NCBI GenBank assembly: GCA_965370045.1
Contig: CBDUSI010000005.1
Location: 5,210-69,209, forward strand
Reading direction: 5' to 3'
Source: CAZONU01 sp965370045
GTDB lineage: Bacteria > Planctomycetota > SZUA-567 > JAKLDR01
DNA: 64,000 nucleotides
Below are positions 43,447-50,040 of the stretch, piece by piece; within the stretch, counting starts at the first letter, position 1, and the number at the start of each line of letters is the position of its first letter. The notes beneath the pieces were generated by a model that was given only the letters and a program-made list of their open reading frames with translations, was not told the DNA's origin and ran no database searches. Both the position numbers and the translations under genes were made by a program.

Positions 43447-44249
43447 AGATACTCCTCGCCGAGCGCGAGATCGAGGTAGAGCCCGGCACCACGCTCTTCG
43501 CCCTGCGAGACCGCCTGAAGCCCGACGCCGACGTGGTGATTTTCAACGGCGCGCCGGCGTCCGCGGACCGCGAGCTCGCCGAGGGCGACAGCGCCGTCTT
43601 CATCAGGCGCGGCGAGGCCCCCAGCGAGAAGGAACTCGAGGCGCTGATGGCCGCCCGGCACACCCCGGGGGTACACGCACGGGTCAAGCGCGCGACGGTG
43701 GGAGTGGCCGGGCTCGGCGGGCTGGGCTCGGCGGCCGCCATTGCCCTCACCCGCCTGGGCGTGGGGCGGCTGGTGCTGGCCGACTTCGACGTGGTCGAGC
43801 CTTCCAACCTGAATCGCCAGCAGTACTTCGTCGAGCAGATCGGCAGTCTCAAGGCCGAGGCGCTGCGCGCCAACCTGACGCGGATAAACCCCTACGTCAA
43901 GCTGACGACCCACTCAGTGCGCCTGACGCCCGGGAACGTCCCCGAGGTTTTTGGCGACGTCGACGTCCTGGTCGAGGCTTTTGACGCTGCCGATCAGAAA
44001 GCCATGCTCATGGAGAGCTTCGCGGCGGCATACCCCGAGAGGCCCCTGGTCATGGCCTCGGGGCTGGCCGGTCACGGGCCCGGCGGGGACATTGGCGTGA
44101 GGAAGCTGGGCCGCTGCATCTACGTGGTGGGCGACCTCGAAAGCGCCGCCGAGCCCGGCCGCGGGCTGATGGCCCCGCGCGTGGGGATCGCCGCGCACAT
44201 GCAAGCCAACCTGGTCCTGCGCCTGCTGCTGGGTGAAGAACCTGGCTAA
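43443..44249 (+). CDS. ThiS-ThiF fusion: E1-like adenylyltransferase
   Basis: A 268-residue protein. Residues 1-65 form a beta-grasp ThiS-like domain (KILLAEREIEVEPGTTLFAL). They lack the Gly-Gly end needed for sulfur carriage, so the domain may be only structural. Residues 75-268 are a ThiF/MoeB Rossmann fold: VGVAGLGGLGSAAAIALTRL for ATP, ADFDVVEPSNLNRQQYFVEQ with the conserved Asp/Arg, and the late VGIAAHMQANLVLRLLLG. No CxxC zinc pair and no catalytic cysteine is apparent, resembling the ThiF family 2 type. It is coupled to a TauE/SafE transporter, which suggests sulfur metabolism. The GTG start overlaps the previous stop. Confidence 0.85.
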   Translation: MKILLAEREIEVEPGTTLFALRDRLKPDADVVIFNGAPASADRELAEGDSAVFIRRGEAPSEKELEALMAARHTPGVHARVKRATVGVAGLGGLGSAAAIALTRLGVGRLVLADFDVVEPSNLNRQQYFVEQIGSLKAEALRANLTRINPYVKLTTHSVRLTPGNVPEVFGDVDVLVEAFDAADQKAMLMESFAAAYPERPLVMASGLAGHGPGGDIGVRKLGRCIYVVGDLESAAEPGRGLMAPRVGIAAHMQANLVLRLLLGEEPG

Positions 44250-44261
44250 GATGTACATCGC

Positions 44262-44408
44262 ATGGTCGGGATGATGGCCGTGGGGCTGCCCAAGGGCTTC
44301 CTCATCGGCATGGTCGCCGGGACGGTCCTGTACTACGCGTCAGAAAGGTTCAATATCGGGTTCGCCAGGCAAGGCCGAGATGAAAAGGGCCCGCGGGCGA
44401 AGGACTAG
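44262..44408 (+). CDS. Possible 48-residue small membrane protein
   Basis: A short frame from ATG 44262 to TAG 44408, 12 bases after the ThiF stop. The product starts MVGMMAVGLPKGFLIGMVAG, one hydrophobic helix, then a basic tail (RQGRDEKGPRAKD). The ribosome site is weak. Its stop overlaps the stop of the convergent 44405 gene by 4 bases. Position at the end of the ThiF operon is the main support. Confidence 0.4.
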   Translation: MVGMMAVGLPKGFLIGMVAGTVLYYASERFNIGFARQGRDEKGPRAKD

Positions 44409-44947
44409 AACCGTCCGCCGCTGCCGGCAAGCCGCCCTGGCGCAGGTTCCACCGGGAATCGCGTTGTCGCCAGAAAGTAGACTGCCACCAACATGGGCAC
44501 CATTACGAAGAGCACGGCGCCGGTCCCAAAGAAGACGGCGTCCATGATCAGTGCCGGGTCAGAAGAGTCTTGGCTCGACCCGCCGGTGGTAATGAAACCC
44601 ACGATGAACACTGGTACGGCCAAGATCGTCAGGGACAACAGGCCGATCATCAGGCGCCGAGCCCAGTTCTTTCGGAGGAAGAGCCCGACTGACGCAACAG
44701 TGCCCAGCGGACCAGCCACGAGTGATATGTATCCCCAGCAGCCCAGGAACCGGGTTACGAAGTCCTCGTCCGCGGCTTCGTAGGCGAATCCCATCGCTCT
44801 CGCAACGGTGCCTCGACAAATATAAATCAGGCCGGCTAATGTGCTGGACGGAAATATGCTGATGCCAAAAACCCCAACAATGATGCCGACCAAGAGGGCC
44901 TTCGGGCGCCTACCCGAGTCGTTGCCGTTGGTCACCTTGCGGCCCAC
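44405..44947 (-). CDS. Membrane protein with four predicted helices
   Basis: A 180-residue integral membrane protein without a recognised domain. Hydrophobic segments are near 18-45, 75-95, 97-120 and 137-162. Among them are ALLVGIIVGVFGISIFPSST and LMIGLLSLTILAVPVFIVGF. The GTG start at 44947 has no strong ribosome site (GAGG 14 bases away). It lies 10 bases after the 44958-45539 lipoprotein gene, at the end of the SagB-plsY-gpsA operon. Base composition is slightly lower in GC than its neighbours. Confidence 0.65.
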   Translation of the reverse strand: MGRKVTNGNDSGRRPKALLVGIIVGVFGISIFPSSTLAGLIYICRGTVARAMGFAYEAADEDFVTRFLGCWGYISLVAGPLGTVASVGLFLRKNWARRLMIGLLSLTILAVPVFIVGFITTGGSSQDSSDPALIMDAVFFGTGAVLFVMVPMLVAVYFLATTRFPVEPAPGRLAGSGGRF

Positions 44948-44957
44948 GGTACTGCCG

Positions 44958-45539
44958 TCACCTCAGTCCTTGAGGGCCGCCGACCAGCTTCTCGTTGTTC
45001 TTGTGAAGGAGGCGCAGGTCCGCCTCGGTAAGCTTGAGCTTCTTTAGGTTCTCGCGCAGGGACTTGAGCATCTCGCCCTTGGCGCCCCTGAACGCCGCCG
45101 CCCCGGGGCCCTTCCCGCTCATGACCTCCGCCATCTTCTCGACGGTCCGCATCTGCTGGAATACGACGAAGCCCGCCATCAGTTGGCCCTGGGCGGCCGC
45201 GTAATCGCCGAAGTCCTTGAAGCCGGTCGCCTTCAGGACGGACAGGGATTTCTCCATGGTCGCCTTGGCGTCTCCCTTGTGCTTGGCCTTGATGGCCGCC
45301 AGCTTGCCGGTGGCCTCGATGCAGGCGTCCACCCGCTTCTCGTCGTAAACGCTCTTGCCCGTCGAGAGCGCGTCCTTCACCTCGGCGAAGGTCTTCCCCG
45401 GCCAGGAGAAAGCCCCCGCGCCGGGCTTCTTCGGCTGGACCGCGCCGTTGTTCCCGGGCTTCTTCCTGTAATCCTCGTCATCCTTGCCGCATCCCAGAGC
45501 GAACAGGGCAACAACCGCCAGCGTGCAGAGCCTTTTCAT
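44958..45539 (-). CDS. Small lipoprotein of unknown function
   Basis: A 193-residue lipoprotein with a signal MKRLCTLAVVALFALGC and a lysine/proline-rich linker after it. The mature domain is helical (GKSVYDEKRVDACIEATGKL, LTEADLRLLHKNNEKLVGG). No family recognised. It begins 6 bases after gpsA with GGAGGG upstream, so it is part of that operon. A periplasmic or outer-membrane location is expected. Confidence 0.75.
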   Translation of the reverse strand: MKRLCTLAVVALFALGCGKDDEDYRKKPGNNGAVQPKKPGAGAFSWPGKTFAEVKDALSTGKSVYDEKRVDACIEATGKLAAIKAKHKGDAKATMEKSLSVLKATGFKDFGDYAAAQGQLMAGFVVFQQMRTVEKMAEVMSGKGPGAAAFRGAKGEMLKSLRENLKKLKLTEADLRLLHKNNEKLVGGPQGLR

Positions 45540-45545
45540 TCCCGT

Positions 45546-46535
45546 CTATCCCTCCGACTTGGGCGCGCGGGTCATCAGCCTGATGACCTGCTCCTTGGGA
45601 TTGCCACCCTCAAGAACACGCCCCACCGCCTCGGCAATGGGCAGCTCGACGTCGTGCCTGGCGGCCAGCTCGACTATCGCCCCGGTCGTCGCCACACCCT
45701 CGGCGACGGTCTCCGTTGACTTGAGAATCTCCGCGAGCTTCTCGCCGCGGCCCAGGCGCTCGCCCACCGCGCGGTTGCGGCTGTGCTTCGACGCACAGGT
45801 AACCACCAGGTCCCCCAACCCGGAAAGCCCCCCGAAGGTCTCCGGGCGCCCTCCGAGCGCGGTCCCCAGGCGGGCGAGTTCGACTATTCCCCTGGTGATC
45901 AGCGCCGCCTTGGCGTTGTCGCCCAACTCCAGGCCGTCCGCGCAGCCCGCGGCCAGGGCGATCACGTTTTTCAGGGCCGCGCCCAACTCGACGCCGACCA
46001 CGTCGGTGCTGGTGTAGATTCGCAGCATCGGGCCCATCAGCAGCTTCTGGACCTTCGCGGCGGCGCTCTCGCGCGCCGAGGCGGCCACCACCGAGGCGGG
46101 CAGCCCGCGGGCCACCTCCTCGGCGTGGCTGGGACCGCTCAGCACCGCGATGCGGTGATCCGGCGCCACCGCGTCGAGTACCTGGCTGGGCCGCAGCAGA
46201 CTTCCGCGCTCCAGACCCTTGGAGGCCGAGACCAGCAGGCAGTCGGCGGGAAGGTAAGGCGCGACCCGGAGCAGCGTCTCGCGGATGAACTGCGTGGGGA
46301 CCGCGCAGACGGCCGCCTCGACGTCGGCCAGGGCGAGCGCCGCATCGGCGGTTATCTCGACCTCTCCGGGAACTCTCACGCCGGGCAGGAACTTGGTGTT
46401 CTCGCGCTTCTCGGCGAACTCGGCGGCGTAGTCCGGGAAGGCGCTCCACAGCGCTACTTCGTGTCCGGCGCGCAGCGCCGAGAGCGCCAGCGCGGTGCCC
46501 CATCCCCCGTCGCCGAGAACGGCTATCCTGCTCAT
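45546..46535 (-). CDS. gpsA: Glycerol-3-phosphate dehydrogenase [NAD(P)+]
   Basis: A 329-residue enzyme that reduces dihydroxyacetone phosphate to sn-glycerol 3-phosphate, the backbone for phospholipids. The cofactor loop is [13 protein letters not shown] (canonical GxGxxG slightly altered). The catalytic lysine is in [15 protein letters not shown]. Further marks are [36 protein letters not shown] and [13 protein letters not shown]. The ATG at 46535 overlaps the plsY stop (ATGA); the longer open frame to 47057 is the plsY shadow. The plsY-gpsA pairing is common and functional: PlsY uses the product of GpsA. Confidence 0.96.
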   Translation of the reverse strand: MSRIAVLGDGGWGTALALSALRAGHEVALWSAFPDYAAEFAEKRENTKFLPGVRVPGEVEITADAALALADVEAAVCAVPTQFIRETLLRVAPYLPADCLLVSASKGLERGSLLRPSQVLDAVAPDHRIAVLSGPSHAEEVARGLPASVVAASARESAAAKVQKLLMGPMLRIYTSTDVVGVELGAALKNVIALAAGCADGLELGDNAKAALITRGIVELARLGTALGGRPETFGGLSGLGDLVVTCASKHSRNRAVGERLGRGEKLAEILKSTETVAEGVATTGAIVELAARHDVELPIAEAVGRVLEGGNPKEQVIRLMTRAPKSEG

Positions 46536-47227
46536 TCGGCCTTCCCCGCTTCGGGCTCCGGCGCGGGCCGCTTCCGGCCCAGCTTGGGCTCCTGCCCCCT
46601 GGCCAGACGTACGATGTTCGAGCGGTGCCGGGCGATGATCGCCAGGGCCAGCACCGCAGCCAGTCCCCAGACCGGCCAGTCCTCGGCCAGCCGAGCGCGG
46701 CGCCAGGAGAGCGCGACGCACAGCCCGGCCACGCCCAGCGCCCCGAACATCGAGGCTATCGACACAAAGCGGGTCAGGAGCAGCGAGACTCCCCACAAGG
46801 CCACACCCCCGGCCAGCGGTATCGGCGCCAGGGCGGCCAACGCACCCGCTCCGGTGGCCACTCCCTTGCCACCCTTGAAGCCCAGGAACACCGGCCAGAC
46901 GTGCCCGGCGAAAGCGCTCACCGCGTAGAGCGGCCCCAGCCCGGAGCGCAGCAGGCTCCCGTCCGGCGCCGAGCCAAGCCCCAGCACCAGCCAGGCCAGG
47001 GGCCCGGCGGCGGCGTATCCCTTGCCCGCGTCCAGCAGCAGGACGCCGACGCCCCACAGCCTGCCGCAGGCCCGGCCAACATTAGTAGCCCCGATGTTGC
47101 CGCTGCCCACCTCGCGGATGTCCACGCCCTTGGTCCGCGCCACCATGTAGCCGAAGGGCAGCGAGCCCAGCAGGTAGGCCGCCAGGCCCCCTCCCGCGGC
47201 CATGAGCAGCGCACCGGTCGCCGGCAT
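46532..47227 (-). CDS. plsY: Glycerol-3-phosphate acyltransferase PlsY
   Basis: A 231-residue membrane enzyme that acylates sn-glycerol 3-phosphate with acyl phosphate, the first committed step of phospholipid synthesis. The three conserved loops are SLPFGYMVARTKGVDIREVG with SGNIGATNVGR, FAGHVWPVFLGFKGGKGVAT, and IIARHRSNIVRLARGQEPKL. About six membrane segments fit the family. The tail is extended by about 20 charged residues. It overlaps the glycosyltransferase stop by one base (TGATG) and gpsA by four. Confidence 0.96.
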   Translation of the reverse strand: MPATGALLMAAGGGLAAYLLGSLPFGYMVARTKGVDIREVGSGNIGATNVGRACGRLWGVGVLLLDAGKGYAAAGPLAWLVLGLGSAPDGSLLRSGLGPLYAVSAFAGHVWPVFLGFKGGKGVATGAGALAALAPIPLAGGVALWGVSLLLTRFVSIASMFGALGVAGLCVALSWRRARLAEDWPVWGLAAVLALAIIARHRSNIVRLARGQEPKLGRKRPAPEPEAGKAE

Positions 47228-48705
47228 CAGCTCTCCGTGGGATCGGGCTCGCCGCGAAGCGCGGCGGCCAGGCGGGGGACCAGTCTGGCCAGCGAGAAGA
47301 CCTCGAAGGCCCGCTCGCGGTTGTGGGTCACCAGGCGCGAGGGCCGCACCAGGGCCTCAAGCATACGCTCCACCGCCCAGCGGTTCTCGGTCAGGAAATG
47401 CCCCAGACGCGAGCCGGCGTCCAGCCCCAGGACCATCTCCAGGCGCCAGCGCATGCCGTCCTCGTTGAACTCGTTGGTCACCGGCGCGAAGATCGAGGGC
47501 TCGGGCTCCGCCAGGTGCGGGAAATCGCAGTCGGCCACCGAGAGCCGCCGGTAGAAATGGTCCATGCGCATCCCGGCGAGCACGAAGTCGTCCATCACCG
47601 GCACCCGTCGGCCGATGGCCACCTTGCCGGCGCACCACGGCTCCAGGAAACCGAAGCCGAAGCCCTCCAGCACCGAGGTGCTCACCGCCGCCGCGCCGGC
47701 GGCGTAGAGCTCGGCGACCCCGAAGCACTCCGCCGACTCCCCGCCCTTCTTCAGGCGGCAGACCGGCCCGACCAGCTCCTCCAGGCCCAGGCGGGCCTCG
47801 AAGTCGTTCTTCTCGATGAACTCGCCGAGGATATCCACGTAACGGCTGAACTTGCTTTCCTCGGGGTGGATGGCCACCAGCAGGCGGAAGGGACCCTCGG
47901 GCTGCAGCGCGTGGGGGATGCCGCCCTGGCCGCTGGCCAACAGGTTAAGCAATCGGGTAAGCAGCAGCGCCTCGCTGATGTTCTTGCGGGGCACGGCGCG
48001 CACCGGGTAAATGAGCAGCTGTTCGCCGGGCTTGACCCAGCCGAGCTTCTCCATCTCCGAGCGTAGCGGGCCGGCCAGCTTCTCTCCGCCGGCCAGGGAC
48101 TCGTCAACGGCGTTGGGCAGGTAGCGGATCCGCTGCTGGTCGAGCCCCAGGGCGTAGAGCATGTAGGCGTCGGCGCGGTTGACGGTGAGGTGCAGGGTGT
48201 TGGGGTTCCTGGGGAAGAGCAGGTCGTGGGCGGATATCCCGGCCTCGGCGGCGGCGGCCTTTATCGCCGCGAAGTTGGCCGGCCGGCTGAAGGCCAGGTC
48301 GTGCACCCGGAAGACGAAGCGGACCTTCTTGAAGGCGTCGGCGGCGAGAATCTGCGCGAGGGCCAGGTTGAGCGCGGGGTGCGCGCCGACCGAGGCGTTC
48401 TCCACGATGACCGCCTCGCAGCCGGCCAGCTCGCGGGAGAGGTCCGCGGCCAGCTTCTCGACCAGCTTGCGACGGCTCTCCGGCGCGGTGCCCGTCCAGG
48501 TGCCCAGGGCCATCTCCGGCAGGTCCGTGGCGCTGACCCGTCCGGGGGCCAGGGCCAGCCAGTCGGCGGAGAAGGCCCCGGTCCGGCCCACGAAGTGAAC
48601 CGAAAGCTCCGCGTCGGCGCCGAGCAGCCCCTCGGCGAAGCGACGCATAACCATCTCCACGCCGCTCTGCGCCCCTATAGAGTAGTGCAGCCAGCCGAGC
48701 CTCAT
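47227..48705 (-). CDS. GT-B fold glycosyltransferase (GT4-like)
   Basis: A 492-residue glycosyltransferase. The N-terminal half starts MRLGWLHYSIGAQSGVEMVM, a typical first strand and GxxxG loop of retaining GT4 enzymes. YLPNAVDESL and PVRAVPRKNISEALLLTRLL mark the second Rossmann half. VSTSVLEGFGFGFLEPW is the donor-binding ExxxxxFGF/E motif. Donor and acceptor cannot be predicted. It is 2 bases after the SagB-type gene and overlaps plsY, so it may glycosylate a glycerolipid made by this operon; this is inference from context. The ATG has GGGGAGG upstream. Confidence 0.88.
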   Translation of the reverse strand: MRLGWLHYSIGAQSGVEMVMRRFAEGLLGADAELSVHFVGRTGAFSADWLALAPGRVSATDLPEMALGTWTGTAPESRRKLVEKLAADLSRELAGCEAVIVENASVGAHPALNLALAQILAADAFKKVRFVFRVHDLAFSRPANFAAIKAAAAEAGISAHDLLFPRNPNTLHLTVNRADAYMLYALGLDQQRIRYLPNAVDESLAGGEKLAGPLRSEMEKLGWVKPGEQLLIYPVRAVPRKNISEALLLTRLLNLLASGQGGIPHALQPEGPFRLLVAIHPEESKFSRYVDILGEFIEKNDFEARLGLEELVGPVCRLKKGGESAECFGVAELYAAGAAAVSTSVLEGFGFGFLEPWCAGKVAIGRRVPVMDDFVLAGMRMDHFYRRLSVADCDFPHLAEPEPSIFAPVTNEFNEDGMRWRLEMVLGLDAGSRLGHFLTENRWAVERMLEALVRPSRLVTHNRERAFEVFSLARLVPRLAAALRGEPDPTES

Positions 48706-48707
48706 TG

Positions 48708-49409
48708 TCAGCCTCCCCGGGGTTTGCCCACTGCAATCATGTAGACGGGCACCTCGTCGACCCCGTCGAGTACCAGGACTTCATTGATCGCCGAATCGCA
48801 GAATGCGCCGATGCCGCAGGAGGCCAGCCCCAGCCCCTGGGCGGCCAGCATGATGTTCTCGCCGACGTGCCCGGCGTCCAGGTAGAAGTAACGCCAGGAA
48901 CGCTCCTCGTAGCGCCACACCGAGCGCTGGGGATGCGCACTCAGCACGAAAATGACCGCGCTGCGGGCCATGAACTTCTGTTCCGCGGAAGCGGCGGCCA
49001 GGGCCGTCATGGCCTCGCCGCGCAGCACCGGCTTGAGCAGGTGGCCGTCGGGCTGGTAAACGTAAACCCCGGCCGCCGGCTCCGGACCGGGCAGCACCGC
49101 GCAGAGGTCCAGCGCGTAGAGCGCCCCGGCGCTGGGCGCGGCGCGCAGCTGGTGTCCGCCCTTGACGGCGGTGACGCCCTGCGCGGCCCAGCAGAGCGCG
49201 CCCAACTCGTCAAGGGACAGGGCCTCGCCGGTGTAGCGGCGCCCGCTGCGCCGGGCGGCCAGCACCTTCCACAGGCCGGCGCCGGCGCCGGTCACCTCGG
49301 GAAGGCCGACGGGCGCGACGTCCGGCCCGACCGGCTCCAGCACCGGCGAAGAGAAACCCTCCGATGCAGAGTACGACGTTTCCCGCTGGAACTGCTCGCC
49401 GATTCCCAC
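48708..49409 (-). CDS. SagB/ThcOx family FMN oxidoreductase, leaderless start
   Basis: A 233-residue nitroreductase-fold flavoprotein of the SagB type. Family marks are KVLAARRSGRRYTGEALSLD, ELGALCWAAQGVT, RAAPSAGALYALDL and YFYLDAGHVGENIMLAAQGL, LGLASCGIGAF. SagB proteins of RiPP clusters oxidise azolines; this stand-alone type also occurs without a RiPP cluster, and no precursor or YcaO gene is near. I set the start at the GTG at 49409: the only upstream candidate, a TTG at 49445, is itself the -35 box of the promoter. Transcription then begins at about the GTG, a leaderless arrangement. It leads the GT-plsY-gpsA operon. Confidence 0.88.
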   Translation of the reverse strand: MGIGEQFQRETSYSASEGFSSPVLEPVGPDVAPVGLPEVTGAGAGLWKVLAARRSGRRYTGEALSLDELGALCWAAQGVTAVKGGHQLRAAPSAGALYALDLCAVLPGPEPAAGVYVYQPDGHLLKPVLRGEAMTALAAASAEQKFMARSAVIFVLSAHPQRSVWRYEERSWRYFYLDAGHVGENIMLAAQGLGLASCGIGAFCDSAINEVLVLDGVDEVPVYMIAVGKPRGG

Positions 49410-49416
49410 GACGGGG

Positions 49417-49445
49417 AGTATAGACCGCCCGCGAGGGTCAGTCAA
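49417..49445 (-). promoter_or_regulatory. Promoter of the SagB-GT-plsY-gpsA operon
   Basis: Minus strand: TTGACT (49445-49440), 17 nt, TATACT (49422-49417). The predicted start is about 49410, one base before the GTG at 49409. Confidence 0.75.
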
Positions 49446-49461
49446 GGGGGGACATGCCCCC
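49446..49461 (-). terminator. Hairpin between the lipoprotein gene and the SagB promoter
   Basis: GGGGG/CCCCC stem with a short loop, 27 bases past the stop of the 49488-49979 gene and directly before the SagB -35 box. No U-tract; likely terminator. Confidence 0.4.
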
Positions 49462-49487
49462 TCTGTCGAAGCGTCCCTGCTGAAAGG

Positions 49488-49979
49488 CTACTTGGCGGGC
49501 TTGATCACCAGCCGATCGATGCTCATCCCCTTCTCGGCGGCGCTGATCTCGATCTTGACCGGCCCGTCCTTGCTCACGGTGATCTTCACCGCCCGGGTGG
49601 GACTGAGCTTGGCCTCTTCCTGGGGGTAGATGCGCTCGTCGGCGCCGGCGGCGGTCAGGTAGAAGGCGTCCTGGCCGGCGTCGGGCGCCAGGGCGTAGAC
49701 GGTGATCTCGTAGTTGCCCTTCTTGAGATTCACGGTCGTCTTCGCGCTGGCGGTCTCCAGATGAAAGAGAACCGCCTTGCCACCACCGGCCCCGGAGAGG
49801 GCCCTGACCTTGGCGTCCTTGAGCGTGAAATTCTCCACCTCCAGGACGATCTGGCCGACGATGGGCTTGGTTGTCTTTGTCGGCTTGGCAGGCTTGGCCG
49901 AATTCTCGGCGGTCGGCGCGCAGCCGATGGCCAGCAAAGCGGCGGCGGCGACCAGCAGGCAGGTCAGCGTCTTATTCAT
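49488..49979 (-). CDS. Small lipoprotein with beta-sandwich-like domain
   Basis: A 163-residue lipoprotein. The signal MNKTLTCLLVAAAALLAIGC has the lipobox AIGC. After a Lys/Pro/Thr linker, the domain VGQIVLEVENFTLKDAKVRA, NLKKGNYEITVYALAPDAGQ and AVKITVSKDGPVKIEIS resembles a carbohydrate-binding beta-sandwich of the CBM6/35 kind; the match is weak. The ATG at 49979 with AAGGGGG upstream is used rather than the longer frame to 50018. It follows the M28-AAC(3) gene by 61 bases and may be co-transcribed with it. Confidence 0.7.
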   Translation of the reverse strand: MNKTLTCLLVAAAALLAIGCAPTAENSAKPAKPTKTTKPIVGQIVLEVENFTLKDAKVRALSGAGGGKAVLFHLETASAKTTVNLKKGNYEITVYALAPDAGQDAFYLTAAGADERIYPQEEAKLSPTRAVKITVSKDGPVKIEISAAEKGMSIDRLVIKPAK

Positions 49980-50040
49980 AAAGCACCCCCTTCTACGAGG
50001 CGGCGCATGGGAACTCACGCGCCAGCGACTTCAGCGCAGT

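Noticed and set aside
48708..49409. RiPP biosynthetic cluster based on SagB
   Set aside because: No YcaO, precursor peptide or transporter is present. The neighbours are lipid genes.
49410..49445. TTG at 49445 as start of the SagB-type gene
   Set aside because: That TTG is the first three bases of the -35 box, and the extra 12 residues have no similarity.
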